Assembly (NCBI RefSeq): GCF_007830235.1
Contig: NZ_VLKI01000002.1
Location: 153,962 to 217,961 of the forward strand
Source: Cytobacillus oceanisediminis
GTDB lineage: Bacteria > Bacillota > Bacilli > Bacillales > Cytobacillaceae
Length of the DNA: 64,000 nt
Reading direction: 5' to 3'
Notes under the pieces: model-generated
Told to the model about the DNA's origin: nothing
Databases searched by the model: none
What the model saw: the letters and a program-made list of their open reading frames with translations, nothing else
Shown: positions 6,353 to 16,484 of the stretch, piece after piece
Layout: the number at the start of each line of letters is the position of its first letter
Numbering within the stretch: position 1 is the stretch's first letter
Position numbers and translations under genes: made by a program

Positions 6353-8365
6353 ATGAGAAGGATATTGTTTGTCGTTTTAGCTGCCCTGGTTTTGGCCGCT
6401 TTGAGCGGGTGCAATAAGGAGATAAAGCCCCAGGATCGCTTTGCGCAGTATGTGGATCATTGGAATAAGCAGGAGTTCGAAGAGATGTATGAATTCCTTT
6501 CCGAGGATGCGAAGCTGGCGATCGGCAAAGAGGATTTTAAAGAGCGTTATGAAAAGGTTTATAAAGATTTGGAGATAGACAATTTGAAGGTTACATATGA
6601 GCCTGATATGGAAAAGGAATATAAGAAGGAAGAGAGCGTCAGTTTTCCTTTTTCTGCTAGTATGGACAGTGCTGCCGGGAAGATTGATTTTACCCATGAT
6701 GCGAAGCTTGTGAGGGAAGAAACGGAAGATGAGGAAAGCTGGTTTGTGGCTTGGGATACGACATATATTTTTCCTGAGCTGGGACCTGAGGACAAGATCA
6801 GCTATTCGACCATTCCGGCTAAGCGCGGTGATATTGTGGACCGCACCGGAGACCCGCTTGCTTTAAACGGAACCCTTTATGAAATTGGTGTGGTTCCTGA
6901 GCAGATGGGGGACCAGAAGGAGCAGACCATCAAAGGTTTGTCCGAGGCACTTGGGATTTCAGAGGACCAGATTAATAAAAACTTGAATGCCAGCTGGGTC
7001 CAGCCGAGTTATTTTGTGCCGATTAAAAAGGTTTCCCCTGAGGATCGGGAAACACTTGATAAAGTTTTTGCCTTAAAGGGAGTCCTAAAGCAGGATGCAA
7101 AAGGAAGGATTTATCCTTTTGGCGAATCGGCTGCCCACTTGATTGGCTATGTTGGACAAATTACTGCTGAAGAGCTTAAAGAACGAGAAGGAAAGGGATA
7201 CTCCAGTACTGATATTATTGGGAAAAGAGGACTGGAGCAGGTTCTGGAGGAACGGCTAAAAGGGTCGAATGGAATTAAAATAGGTATTAAAAAGAAGGAT
7301 GGTTCAGAGGCAGTGCTGGCTGAAAAGCCGGTTGAGAATGGCGAAAATATACAGCTGACGATAGATGTTAACCTCCAGCAATCTCTTTTCAAAGAACTGG
7401 GAGGAAAGCCGGGAACCGCTGCGGCGATTGACCCCGTAACAGGTGAAACCTTGGCGCTGGTCAGCAGCCCAAGCTTTGATCCTAACCAGGCTTCATTAGG
7501 TTTTACGGCTGATGAGTGGAAGGCAATTGAAGAGAACAAGGACATGCCGCTTATGAACCGTTTTAAGCAAACCTATGCTCCAGGTTCTGTTATGAAGCCG
7601 TTAACTGCAGCCATCGGATTGACAGAGGGTACGCTATCACTGGACGAAACGATTAATGTGAAGGGCCTCCAATGGCAAAAGAGCAGCTCGTGGGGAGGAT
7701 ATAAGGTTACACGTGTAAAAGATCCGGGTGGTCCAGTTAATTTTGAGAAAGCAATGATGTACTCGGATAATATTTATTTTGCCCAGGAGGCTCTCGAGCT
7801 TGGGAAAGATCGATTTGCGGCAGGGCTCAAGAAATTTGCATTTGAAGAAGAGATTCCATATGCATTCCCGCTTGAGCAGTCCCAAATCGGCAGCCTGGAC
7901 AGTGAGATTAAGATCGCCGACTCCGGTTATGGCCAGGGGGAAGTTGAGATGAGCATTCTTCATCTGGCAATGTCTTATACGCCTTTTATCAATAAAGGCT
8001 CCATGATAAAGCCTGTATTGTTGGAAGGTGAGGAAAAGGGCCAGGTGCTAAAAGAAGGCGTGATGAACGAGGAGATCGCTAACACAGTGGCGTCCACGAT
8101 GGTAAAGGTCATTCAGGAACCAGGCGGTACCGGCCGTGCTGCCTATATGAATGACTATCCTCTAGCAGGTAAAACCGGTACGGCAGAGCTCAAGAAAAGT
8201 GCTGACGAAAAAGGCCAGGAAAACGGCCTATTCGTTGCCTACAACCCACAATCACCTAAGCTGCTTATTGCGATGATGATTGAGGGTGTTGAAAACAGCG
8301 GAGGCTCAAAAGTGGTTGTAGAAAAAGTAAAAAATGTCTTCGAGGCGCATAAAGGGCGTTTCTAA
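6353..8365 (+). CDS. pbpC: Class B penicillin-binding protein, PbpC (PBP3) type lipoprotein
   Basis: A 670-residue DD-transpeptidase that cross-links peptidoglycan outside the membrane. It has a lipoprotein-like signal ending LSGC at residues 17-20, an NTF2-like MecA-N domain (about 25-145), a dimerisation domain starting near IPAKRGDIVDRTGD, and the transpeptidase domain with SVMK at Ser412-Lys415, SDN at 471-473 and KTG at 607-609. Length and architecture match B. subtilis PbpC (668 residues) and the MecA group. The ribosome site GGGAGGGTG is seven bases upstream. It ends in its own terminator. Members with the MecA-N domain often have low beta-lactam affinity; that is family knowledge and not tested here. 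Confidence 0.93.
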   Translation: MRRILFVVLAALVLAALSGCNKEIKPQDRFAQYVDHWNKQEFEEMYEFLSEDAKLAIGKEDFKERYEKVYKDLEIDNLKVTYEPDMEKEYKKEESVSFPFSASMDSAAGKIDFTHDAKLVREETEDEESWFVAWDTTYIFPELGPEDKISYSTIPAKRGDIVDRTGDPLALNGTLYEIGVVPEQMGDQKEQTIKGLSEALGISEDQINKNLNASWVQPSYFVPIKKVSPEDRETLDKVFALKGVLKQDAKGRIYPFGESAAHLIGYVGQITAEELKEREGKGYSSTDIIGKRGLEQVLEERLKGSNGIKIGIKKKDGSEAVLAEKPVENGENIQLTIDVNLQQSLFKELGGKPGTAAAIDPVTGETLALVSSPSFDPNQASLGFTADEWKAIEENKDMPLMNRFKQTYAPGSVMKPLTAAIGLTEGTLSLDETINVKGLQWQKSSSWGGYKVTRVKDPGGPVNFEKAMMYSDNIYFAQEALELGKDRFAAGLKKFAFEEEIPYAFPLEQSQIGSLDSEIKIADSGYGQGEVEMSILHLAMSYTPFINKGSMIKPVLLEGEEKGQVLKEGVMNEEIANTVASTMVKVIQEPGGTGRAAYMNDYPLAGKTGTAELKKSADEKGQENGLFVAYNPQSPKLLIAMMIEGVENSGGSKVVVEKVKNVFEAHKGRF

Positions 8366-8393
8366 GGTAATACCTGAATATGTAATTAAGAAA

Positions 8394-8431
8394 GTGCCTG
8401 CATTCCTGAAAAGGAGCCCAGGCATTTTTTT
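8394..8431 (+). terminator. Terminator of pbpC
   Basis: TGCCTG...CAGGCA hairpin followed by eight T residues that run into repeat copy 4. Confidence 0.8.
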
Positions 8432-8460
8432 TCGACAAAATTCGGGTGGTGCCTGGTACA
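8432..8460 (+). repeat. 29-bp interspersed repeat, copy 4
   Basis: Forward copy, with GGTGCC in place of GGTACC. It lies between two facing terminators. Confidence 0.85.
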
Positions 8461-8492
8461 AAAAAGAGCTATCGCCTATTTGCGATAGCTCT
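8460..8492 (-). terminator. Terminator of the PIG-L deacetylase gene
   Basis: On the minus strand GAGCTATCGC pairs with GCGATAGCTC and is followed by TTTTTT. Confidence 0.8.
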
Positions 8493-8514
8493 CCTTTGCG
8501 TAAAGAGTAGGGCT

Positions 8515-11019
8515 TTAGTTATACCCGTAGCTGATCAAGTTAGTAAAGATTCGGTAGCCGCCTGGGACTTGGCCTTGGATTTGGCGGTAGAATACCAGGT
8601 TGGTGTAGAGGTAGGTTCCTTCGCCGTAGTTGGCCATAAGGATGCCGCCGTCGAATGGTTCCTCGTTTGGATCTCCCATGCGCACAAAGGTTTCAAAACG
8701 GTCATCCCATTGCATTGGATAATATAATCCTCTTTCCTGAACCCAGTTATCCCAGTCAGTATCCGTAATTTTATTAGGATAGTTGTACAGCGGTGATTCA
8801 GGCTGCAATACGGTTACTGCTGCATTTTCATCCGTTACTCTCCAGCTGATCGATGGGCTGCCAATCGTTAACGGATACGGTGCCGTTGTGTCCTTATCCC
8901 AGCCATCGTTCGGCTTATGATACTGAACCACCACATGTCCGCCATTTTCAACATATTGTTTCAGACGGTTATTATTCGCAGTAAGGTCTTCCCTTGATAA
9001 GTAGGCGCGAATACCGACCACGATTGTATCATACTGGCTTAAATCTCCTGAAGCTAAGTCTGACTCGGTAAGCTTTGTAACATCAAGCCCTGCATTTGAA
9101 AGATAATCTGCTACCATATCAAAGCCGCTCTCAATATAGCCAACCTTTAAGCTATCTGGTGCAAGCAATTCAAAGGCTACTCCATTTACTTGGGCAGGAT
9201 ACAGATAATAGAAAGTGCCGATATGGTCATACTGGATTTCCTGAATAGTAGAATCAAAGGTTTTTCCATCCACAACAGCCTGGGCAGATACTTTAAAGTC
9301 CCCGTCCTGAATATCGGCTGGCGGATTCAATGTAAAAGTTACTTCTTTTTCCTCCAAAGAGGAGTCAAAGTTAACCGTGGCTGTTTCCGGGCTTACGGAC
9401 CAGCCTTCAGGAACATTCAAGGATACAGAAGACTGTGCTGCTCCATTGCGGTAGTTTTTCACCTTCACAGTTACTGGAACTTCTTCCTGAACCTTAGAAG
9501 TATTAATAACTAAATCCTCAGGAGAAAGAGTGAGTCCGACGTCTGGCAGAACTGCAATGGTGCCTTCAAGTTCAGATACTTTAACAGTCTTTGCTCCGGC
9601 AGACTCATAGCTGACATTAACCTGTATGGCAGGCTCGGCATATGCATGGTAATACTCTGCGTCTGATGGAACACCTACGTCATATTTGATTTCTAATGTT
9701 TCACCAGGTGCAAGGTCAGCAGCTTTTCCATTGCTGGAAACTTCCCAGCCCTCTGGAGTTAACAGTTCAGCATCAGCTTTCTTCAACTCTTGATCTCCGT
9801 TATTCTTTAACGTCACTGTAACGTTTGTTTTCTGTCCTTTTGTAAGGATCGTGGATTCAGCAGCCGCTTTGATGTTGAGCTCGGAGGAGACGAAGCTCGC
9901 ATTTAGCAGTTGTTCCTTTTTAACTTCAAGCTTATGAAGCAAATCAGATTTCAGTTGTGCATTCAGCGCGGACTCTTCTGTTTTCTTTACTAAATGGTCT
10001 GCTTCTTTTAAGGCCTTTTGAGTTTCGCTAAATACTTTGCTATGACTAGGATAGCTGGAGATAATAGAATCCAGGTTCTTTTGGAATTTAGTAAACTGTA
10101 CTTGCAAATCTTTCTCTTTCGTTGGAAAAGCTTGGGCCCACTCTTCAAAATCATAAGGGATACCGGCAAAAAGCTCATTGCTGCCATTTGTCTCAACAGC
10201 GCTATTAACTAGTTCCAGGTGAGTCTGTCTTGGGGCAACAGGGATGTCATTTCCCATCCCCTGGCTTTTATGCATATAGCGTGATTGCTCACCTATTTGC
10301 GGATAGGATTTACCGTAAACAGGGTCATACATTCCGATCTCTATGGAAGTATCAGCTGTATCTTTTGATTCCGCTGGCAAATAGTGCTTTTTAATCTGCC
10401 AAACTGATAATCCTTCTTTTAATTGTTCAGGAAAAACGTTAGGATCTGCTGCATCTTTGAAAGCTTCTTCACTTAGGATGGTCATTGTACGGTGGTGTCC
10501 ATGCTGGGTATCTGAGTCTCTGAAGGAAGGCATAACAATATCAGGCTGGTAAGTACGAATAAAACGGATTAGTCTTTCATAAGTAAGATCCTTTCCCCAG
10601 TGATTAAGAGTCTCGTCCTTCGTTTTCGAAAATCCGAAGTCATAGATGGAATCTGAGGTCGTTTCACTTAGATGATAGGCTTTTACACCTGTGATTTTTG
10701 CTGCTTCAATCATTTCTCTGGAGCGGATAATTCCAAGGCCATTGCCAAGCTCCAGCCCGATTTCATTCTGGCCGCCTTCACCGCGGTTGGCAATTAGGCT
10801 TGAAGTTTTTACACCGAGGCCTCTTGATAGGTAGGCAAGAAAATCACTTCGCTCATCATCAGGGTGTGCCCCAGTGTTCAAAAAACTGACAGTTGTCTCA
10901 AGTGGCTTTACTGCGCTCCATAGATCTGCATCATGCTCATCTGACTGGGCACTTCCGCTTACAGGCAGCAAAGACAGGATTAGCGCTAGTGACAGAAAAT
11001 AAATAAAGATTCTTTTCAA
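8515..11019 (-). CDS. Secreted PIG-L family N-deacetylase with NEW3-like and glutamine-amidotransferase-like regions
   Basis: An 834-residue exported protein. A signal peptide (about 1-25, ending SGSAQ) is followed by a PIG-L/LmbE zinc deacetylase domain with AHPDDE at 51-56 and a second metal motif QHGHHRT. The middle carries two or more Ig-like NEW3-type domains (for example PEGWEVSSNGKAADLAPGET). The C-terminal 200 residues (DTIVVGIRAYLSREDL, NGGHVVVQYH) resemble a ThuA or class I amidotransferase fold. Family members remove acetyl groups from GlcNAc-type substrates; the target here is probably extracellular. It is divergent from a ROK regulator, with a ROK-style palindrome 74 bp upstream of the start. 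Confidence 0.85.
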   Translation of the reverse strand: MKRIFIYFLSLALILSLLPVSGSAQSDEHDADLWSAVKPLETTVSFLNTGAHPDDERSDFLAYLSRGLGVKTSSLIANRGEGGQNEIGLELGNGLGIIRSREMIEAAKITGVKAYHLSETTSDSIYDFGFSKTKDETLNHWGKDLTYERLIRFIRTYQPDIVMPSFRDSDTQHGHHRTMTILSEEAFKDAADPNVFPEQLKEGLSVWQIKKHYLPAESKDTADTSIEIGMYDPVYGKSYPQIGEQSRYMHKSQGMGNDIPVAPRQTHLELVNSAVETNGSNELFAGIPYDFEEWAQAFPTKEKDLQVQFTKFQKNLDSIISSYPSHSKVFSETQKALKEADHLVKKTEESALNAQLKSDLLHKLEVKKEQLLNASFVSSELNIKAAAESTILTKGQKTNVTVTLKNNGDQELKKADAELLTPEGWEVSSNGKAADLAPGETLEIKYDVGVPSDAEYYHAYAEPAIQVNVSYESAGAKTVKVSELEGTIAVLPDVGLTLSPEDLVINTSKVQEEVPVTVKVKNYRNGAAQSSVSLNVPEGWSVSPETATVNFDSSLEEKEVTFTLNPPADIQDGDFKVSAQAVVDGKTFDSTIQEIQYDHIGTFYYLYPAQVNGVAFELLAPDSLKVGYIESGFDMVADYLSNAGLDVTKLTESDLASGDLSQYDTIVVGIRAYLSREDLTANNNRLKQYVENGGHVVVQYHKPNDGWDKDTTAPYPLTIGSPSISWRVTDENAAVTVLQPESPLYNYPNKITDTDWDNWVQERGLYYPMQWDDRFETFVRMGDPNEEPFDGGILMANYGEGTYLYTNLVFYRQIQGQVPGGYRIFTNLISYGYN

Positions 11020-11092
11020 AGTGTGTTACCCCTTTCAATTTTTAATAAATTCCTAGCCCTTTTACACTCCTTTCTTCCTGGGTATAAAGTAG

Positions 11093-11115
11093 GTTAGTTA
11101 ATCTGCCTAACTAAC
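11093..11115. promoter_or_regulatory. ROK-type operator 1
   Basis: GTTAGTTA and TAACTAAC form a perfect 8-bp inverted repeat around a 7-bp spacer. It resembles XylR operators of Bacillus (TTAGTTTGTTT half-sites). It lies 74 bp upstream of the PIG-L gene and 218 bp upstream of the ROK gene, in their divergent gap. The rest of the 11020-11333 gap is AT-rich and noncoding. Confidence 0.6.
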
Positions 11116-11291
11116 TGCAGATAAACCCTCCCCTAACAAATATCATAATAGGGTAAATCTGTAAGTATTGCAACATTCAGAAAATTATTTATTTTAATTG
11201 AACTCCCATAGACATAATAAAATGCTGAATTATCATAAAATTAAAAATAATAGGTTGTAAACATATACCAGGTAAGTTATATTGGAGTTAA

Positions 11292-11308
11292 TTAGTAATA
11301 TTTACTAA
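11292..11308. promoter_or_regulatory. ROK-type operator 2, probable autoregulatory site
   Basis: TTAGTAATATTTACTAA is a perfect inverted repeat with TTAGTAA arms. It is similar to operator 1 and ends 25 bp upstream of the ROK start codon. Confidence 0.5.
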
Positions 11309-11333
11309 CCAAATCAATTAAGGCCGTGATGAG

Positions 11334-12545
11334 ATGAATTTAAATGGGACACCTATGCAGATGAAATCAATGAATAAGAAAAGGGTACTTCAATGGATTC
11401 AGGAGAATTCACCGACTTCAAGGGCTGAGATTGCTGCGAAGATTTCTATAAGCAAACCAACTGTTTCTTTATTAGTGGATGAATTGATTGGAGAAAAGTG
11501 GGTTTATGAAAAGGGGATAGGAGAGTCGTCCTCACAAGGCGGCAGGAGACCTATACAACTCTATTTCAACGATAAAGCGGCTTATGTGATCGGAACGGAC
11601 ATCGGCGGCACGAAAGTAAAGACTGTTATTAGTGATCTGGGAGGAAATATTGTAAATTCAAGCAGTTTTTCAACCAATCAATTTTTGGAATCAGGACTTC
11701 TAAAGCAAATCTCCAAAGAGGTGCATGCCATGCTGGATGAATGCCAGATTCCTTTGAAGCAGGTGCTTGGAATGGGAGCAGGTGTACCGGGTATCACGCA
11801 AACATCCAGCGGGGTAGTAGCTGAAGCGCCGACTTTGAATTGGGTAAGATACCCTTTTTTAAAAGAAGCCCAAAAATGCTTCTCTTTTCCAGTTCATGTA
11901 GATAACGACGTAAATGTTGCTGCATTAGGCGAACAATGGATGGGAAACGCCAAAAATAAACGGAATGTTCTGTTTATAGCAGTCGGAACGGGAATCGGAA
12001 GCGGGATCATTATCAACAATCAGCTTTACCGTGGATATTCAAATGCTGCCGGTGAGATGGGCTATATGGTGACGGATAAAACGGATATGAAAAAAGACTT
12101 CAAGCCGATCTTTCACCGTTATGGTTATCTGGAAAGTGTAGCCGGAGGGAAATCTATCGGAAAAAAACTGACAGAATTAATAAAACAAGAGCCTGATCAT
12201 CCAGCATACTTGCAGGCACAGCAATCAGAACTGCCTGGGGAAATGGCCTTTACACTAGCAAAAAAAGGTGACAAGCTGGCCATTTCGGTAATTGAGGAGT
12301 CCATTGAGCACCTTGCATATGGAATTATTAATGCTGCAAGCTTACTAAATCCCGAGGTCGTTATTTTAGGAGGTGGTGTTTTAAAATCATCTGATTACAT
12401 TCTGCCCAAATTACAAGTTATCGTGAATCATTATCTTCCCAGTTCAGTAGAATTGAAGACTTCACGATTAGGTGAAAATGCAGGAGTCCTTGGTGCTGTT
12501 TCACTCTTTTTGCGGGAACATGAAAGTATTATTAAATTTTCATAA
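11334..12545 (+). CDS. ROK family transcriptional regulator (NagC/XylR type)
   Basis: A 403-residue protein with an N-terminal winged helix (MNKKRVLQWIQENSPTSRAE..., then SISKPTVSLLVDEL at about residues 35-50) and a C-terminal sugar-kinase-like ROK domain with GTDIGGTKVKT near residue 85 and later glycine-rich motifs. Such proteins repress sugar-use genes and release DNA on binding a sugar or sugar phosphate. The N-terminus NGTPMQMKSMN matches the usual ROK-regulator start. Two ROK-like palindromes lie upstream. It leads an operon with an ABC importer and an ArgH-family lyase. Confidence 0.9.
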   Translation: MNLNGTPMQMKSMNKKRVLQWIQENSPTSRAEIAAKISISKPTVSLLVDELIGEKWVYEKGIGESSSQGGRRPIQLYFNDKAAYVIGTDIGGTKVKTVISDLGGNIVNSSSFSTNQFLESGLLKQISKEVHAMLDECQIPLKQVLGMGAGVPGITQTSSGVVAEAPTLNWVRYPFLKEAQKCFSFPVHVDNDVNVAALGEQWMGNAKNKRNVLFIAVGTGIGSGIIINNQLYRGYSNAAGEMGYMVTDKTDMKKDFKPIFHRYGYLESVAGGKSIGKKLTELIKQEPDHPAYLQAQQSELPGEMAFTLAKKGDKLAISVIEESIEHLAYGIINAASLLNPEVVILGGGVLKSSDYILPKLQVIVNHYLPSSVELKTSRLGENAGVLGAVSLFLREHESIIKFS

Positions 12546-12561
12546 TGAGGGGGATTTTTAA

Positions 12562-13659
12562 ATGAAAAATAAGAAAAGGGCGTCGATTTTAACAACTTTA
12601 TCCATATCAGCTGCATTACTGCTTTCTGCATGCAGTTCTGAACAAGGTTCCAGCTCCAGTTCCGATTCAAAGGAGCCGGCTGAGAAAGAGAATAAACTGG
12701 AAGAAAAGGTTGTTGTGTATTCTCCGCATGGAAAAGATATTTTATCAAAGTTTGAACAGCAATTCGAGGAAAAATATCAGATTGATGTTGAGTGGCTTGA
12801 TATGGGATCACAGGAGATTCTGGACCGGATTCGCTCCGAGAAAAATAATCCACAGGCAGATGTTTGGTGGGGAGCTCCATCTGTGAACTTTGATCAGGCA
12901 AAAGATGAAGGGCTGTTAAAACCATATGAGCCTTCCTACTCCGGAAGCCTGGCGGAAGGATTCCATGATCCGGATTGGAACTGGTCCGGCACAAGCCAAA
13001 CACCAGAAGTCATTATGTATAACAGCAAAGAATTGTCTAAAGAAGAGGCGCCTAAAGACTGGGATGAGCTTCTTGACCCTAAGTGGGAGGATGAAATCAT
13101 CATCCGCTACCCGCTTGCTTCCGGTACGATGAGAACGATTTTTTCTGCGATGATTTATCGTGATTTCAAGGATTCCAATGATACAGCTGCCGGATACGAG
13201 TGGCTCGAAAAATTGGATGCAAACACAAAAGAGTACGCAGCGAATCCTGAAATGATGTACAACAAGGTGGCCAAAGGGGAAGGAAAACTTTCTGTTTGGG
13301 CGATGCCAGACGTCGTTATGCTAAAAGAAAACAAAAACTATCCTTTTGAATTTATCATTCCGGAAAGCGGTACACCTGTCTTAACAGAAGGAATTGCGAT
13401 TGTAAATGAAGCTCCGCATCCAAAAGCGGCAGAAGCATTCTATGAGTTTGTCAACACTCCGGAAGCAGCCAAAATCCTTGCTGAGGAATTCTACCGCATT
13501 CCAACAAGGGATGACATTGAAGGGCTTCCTGAGTGGATTACCAATACAGAAATCAAGAGCATGGATATCGATTGGAAAGTATTCCAGGAGTATAGTGACA
13601 GCTGGATGAAGTATTGGGATGAAAACATTAAGAGCGGAGAGAAAGAAATTAAAGAATAG
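12562..13659 (+). CDS. ABC transporter substrate-binding lipoprotein (type 1/Fbp-like)
   Basis: 365 residues with a lipoprotein signal ending LSAC at about residues 20-23 and a Ser-rich linker. The binding domain starts KVVVYSPHGKDILSKFEQQFEEKYQ, typical of the Fe3+/sugar-phosphate/aminophosphonate-type periplasmic-binding family, with NPQADVWWGAPS following. It captures the substrate for the ATPase and permease encoded next. GAGGGGG lies upstream. The substrate is not readable; related proteins bind ferric iron, phosphorylated sugars or phosphonates. Confidence 0.85.
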   Translation: MKNKKRASILTTLSISAALLLSACSSEQGSSSSSDSKEPAEKENKLEEKVVVYSPHGKDILSKFEQQFEEKYQIDVEWLDMGSQEILDRIRSEKNNPQADVWWGAPSVNFDQAKDEGLLKPYEPSYSGSLAEGFHDPDWNWSGTSQTPEVIMYNSKELSKEEAPKDWDELLDPKWEDEIIIRYPLASGTMRTIFSAMIYRDFKDSNDTAAGYEWLEKLDANTKEYAANPEMMYNKVAKGEGKLSVWAMPDVVMLKENKNYPFEFIIPESGTPVLTEGIAIVNEAPHPKAAEAFYEFVNTPEAAKILAEEFYRIPTRDDIEGLPEWITNTEIKSMDIDWKVFQEYSDSWMKYWDENIKSGEKEIKE

Positions 13660-13673
13660 GAAGTGTAATAGGT

Positions 13674-14780
13674 ATGGCGTCTATAAACATTGATAATGTC
13701 CAAAAAGCCTTTGGAAAGGTTATGGCAGTTGATCATTTAAACCTTGATATAAAGGATGGGGAATTCTTTACCTTCCTTGGACCAAGTGGATGCGGTAAGA
13801 CTACCACTCTGCGGATGATTGCTGGTTTCTATTATCCTACTAAAGGTGTTGTCCGTTTCGGCAAAAAGGATATGACGCGTGTACCTCCTGAAAAGAGAAA
13901 TACGGGCATGGTTTTTCAAAACTATGCCCTTTTTCCTCACATGACGGTCTTTGAAAATGTCGCTTTTGGATTAAGGGTTAGAAAGCTTGGCTCTAAGGAG
14001 CTCAAAATGCGGGTTGAGGATGTATTGCAAAAAGTCAGGCTTGAGCAGTATGCCGATCGTCAGGTGAGCCAGTTAAGCGGAGGTCAGCAGCAGCGTGTCG
14101 CATTAGCGAGGGCTTTAGTGATAGAGCCGGAAATTTTGCTTTTGGATGAACCTCTTAGTAATTTGGATGCAAAGCTTCGCGATGAAATGAGAAGCGAAAT
14201 ACTAAGATTGCAAAAGGATTATAAAATCACCACTATCTATGTTACCCATGATCAGTCGGAGGCTCTTTCTATGAGCGACCGGATTGCGGTGTTCAATTTT
14301 GGGGTCTGCCACCAGGTGGGGACACCATCAGAAATTTATAATGAGCCTGCCAATGATTTTGTAGCCGGGTTTATTGGGGAGATTAATTTACTTCCTGTAA
14401 AAATCGAGAAGATTGAGCGGGAATATATTTATGTAATTGTGCAGAACGGTGAGAGTTCGAGTGAGCTTGCTGTAAGAAATGCTCCATTTAATTATAAGGA
14501 GGAAAATAAAGGTGATTTAGCTTTATCGATCCGGCCGGAATCTATCAATATATTGGACAAAGAGACGGAAGGGAAAAATATTTTCAAAGGAACGATTGAG
14601 GAAGTACAATTCTTTGGTTCGCTTATCAATATCCTCGTCCGTACTGGCGGCCTGCAGCTGCAGGTAAACGCACTTAATAGCGGTTTATCAAGAAACCTGG
14701 AAGCGGGATCGGAGGTATGGGTGGAACTTCCTGATGAGCAGATGCGGATCATCCCAGTTGTTAATGGTGATGGATCATGA
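13674..14780 (+). CDS. ABC transporter ATP-binding protein (PotA/FbpC type)
   Basis: 368 residues: Walker A GPSGCGKTT at 36-44, signature LSGGQ at 134-138, Walker B LLLDEP at 155-160, switch His in YVTHDQSEA, and a C-terminal TOBE-like regulatory region. It energises the import system encoded on either side. The stop codon overlaps the ATG of the permease gene (ATGA), so the two are translationally coupled. Confidence 0.93.
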   Translation: MASINIDNVQKAFGKVMAVDHLNLDIKDGEFFTFLGPSGCGKTTTLRMIAGFYYPTKGVVRFGKKDMTRVPPEKRNTGMVFQNYALFPHMTVFENVAFGLRVRKLGSKELKMRVEDVLQKVRLEQYADRQVSQLSGGQQQRVALARALVIEPEILLLDEPLSNLDAKLRDEMRSEILRLQKDYKITTIYVTHDQSEALSMSDRIAVFNFGVCHQVGTPSEIYNEPANDFVAGFIGEINLLPVKIEKIEREYIYVIVQNGESSSELAVRNAPFNYKEENKGDLALSIRPESINILDKETEGKNIFKGTIEEVQFFGSLINILVRTGGLQLQVNALNSGLSRNLEAGSEVWVELPDEQMRIIPVVNGDGS

Positions 14781-16468
14781 TTAAAAATCGGGATACAAGA
14801 TTCACACTGCTTCTTCTCATTCCAGTCCTTTTAGTATTGATAGCCTATGTGTTATACCCATCTTTGCGGACTTTTATGGAAAGCTTGCAAAAAGACGGCA
14901 GCATGACTTTTGGCAATTATAGTGATTTCTTTACACAGGAATCCAAAACAAATTTGGAAGCCTTGTGGAACTCTGTTTATATCTCGATTTTGAGTGTCCT
15001 TGTAAGTGCATTTATTGGTATTCCGCTGGCATTCATCTTCAACAGGTATGATTTTCCGGGCAGGGGGTTTTTCGCATCAGCTGCCATTATGCCTATTGTC
15101 CTTCCGTCATTGGTAGGGGTTATGGCCTTTATGTTTTTATATGGTGAGACAGGTTTGATTCCGAATGCCATTAAAGATTTATTTGGGCTGGATGAAGTCC
15201 CATTTAAAATTGGCGGTGTATCTGGCATTTTGATTGTCCATGCCTACACGATGTATGTTTATTTTTATATGACTGTTTCATCAGCTATTAATAAAATTGA
15301 TCCTTCCTTGGAGGAAGCCGCCTATAATCTTGGAGCAAACCGTTTTAAAGTTTTTTGGAAAATAACTTTTCCTTTATTAACACCGGCTATAGTGGCTGCC
15401 TCTTTGCTTGTTTTTATGATATCGATGGCATCTTTCAGTGCGCCGTTCTTACTTGCAGGGGGCTACAGGGTATTAAGTTTGCAGATTTATTTTTCTAAAA
15501 TTAACGGAGATATGGAAGTTGCTGCAACACAATCCGTTATTTTATCCATCGTATCGATTAGCTTTTTGCTATTTATGCGCTGGTATCAAAATCGAAAGGA
15601 TTATCGGATGGCATCAAAGGGAATTGGTGCTCATCGCAGTGAAGTGAATCATCCTCTTTTGAAGTGGATTTTAGTCTTTACAGGCGTTGTAGGTGTCATC
15701 ATTTTGCTGCTGCCGCATTTTACGATTCTCCTCCTGTCCCTCGTACCTGATGGCACATGGACATGGCAAACCTATCCATCTGTGTTTAACTTTGAAAACT
15801 ATCGTTTATTGTACCAGGATCCGAATATTTTCAAGCCATTAAAGAACAGTTTGATTCTGTCATTTATTGCTACAGCAGGAAACCTGATTTTTGGGGTATT
15901 GGCTTCCTATGTTCTGGTCAAACGGAAATTTGTCGGCAAAAGCTTCGTGGATATATTGGTCATGATTCCTTGGGCATTGCCTGCCACAGTCATTGGGATG
16001 AACTTAATTTTTGCTTTTAACGAGCCAACCATTTTTTCATTTGGGAATATCCTTGTCGGTACATTCTGGATTTTGCCTCTTGCTTATTTTATCCGGCATA
16101 TTCCTTTGGTTGTTAGATCGACCAATGCCGTACTGGAGCAATTAGATGATTCCATAGAAGAAGCATCAAGGAGTTTGGGTGCAAAGTGGTTTTATACATT
16201 TAGAAAAGTCATTCTCCCTCTTATTTTGCCGGGGGTTTTATCAGGGACTTTGCTTGCATTTGTTGAGTCTGTCGGTGAATTTCCGACCTCCGTATTGCTG
16301 TATACCATATCCAATCGCCCGATTTCAATCGAGATTATGAATCAGCTTCGCATGTTTAATATGGGGCAGGCTGCGGCTTACGGAATGATACAAATTTCTT
16401 TAATTGCATTAGTGCTTTTCATATCAAATAAGTTTTTCGGAGTGAAGGCGGAAAAATCATTGTCATAA
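14777..16468 (+). CDS. ABC transporter permease, fused double unit (FbpB-like)
   Basis: 563 residues made of two binding-protein-dependent permease domains in one chain, each with the EAA loop (EEAAYNLGANRFKVFWKI at about 172-190 and EEASRSLGAKWFYTFRKV near 456-473). About 12 membrane helices are visible. This fused arrangement is typical of Fbp/Afu/Phn-type importers, where one polypeptide makes the whole channel with two ATPase subunits. It overlaps the ATPase gene by 4 bp. Confidence 0.92.
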   Translation: MIKNRDTRFTLLLLIPVLLVLIAYVLYPSLRTFMESLQKDGSMTFGNYSDFFTQESKTNLEALWNSVYISILSVLVSAFIGIPLAFIFNRYDFPGRGFFASAAIMPIVLPSLVGVMAFMFLYGETGLIPNAIKDLFGLDEVPFKIGGVSGILIVHAYTMYVYFYMTVSSAINKIDPSLEEAAYNLGANRFKVFWKITFPLLTPAIVAASLLVFMISMASFSAPFLLAGGYRVLSLQIYFSKINGDMEVAATQSVILSIVSISFLLFMRWYQNRKDYRMASKGIGAHRSEVNHPLLKWILVFTGVVGVIILLLPHFTILLLSLVPDGTWTWQTYPSVFNFENYRLLYQDPNIFKPLKNSLILSFIATAGNLIFGVLASYVLVKRKFVGKSFVDILVMIPWALPATVIGMNLIFAFNEPTIFSFGNILVGTFWILPLAYFIRHIPLVVRSTNAVLEQLDDSIEEASRSLGAKWFYTFRKVILPLILPGVLSGTLLAFVESVGEFPTSVLLYTISNRPISIEIMNQLRMFNMGQAAAYGMIQISLIALVLFISNKFFGVKAEKSLS

Positions 16469-16484
16469 AAACGGAGTTGAAAAA

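Noticed and set aside
12431-13003. 190-codon minus-strand frame
   Set aside because: It overlaps the 3' end of the ROK gene and the start of the binding-protein gene and has no start signal.
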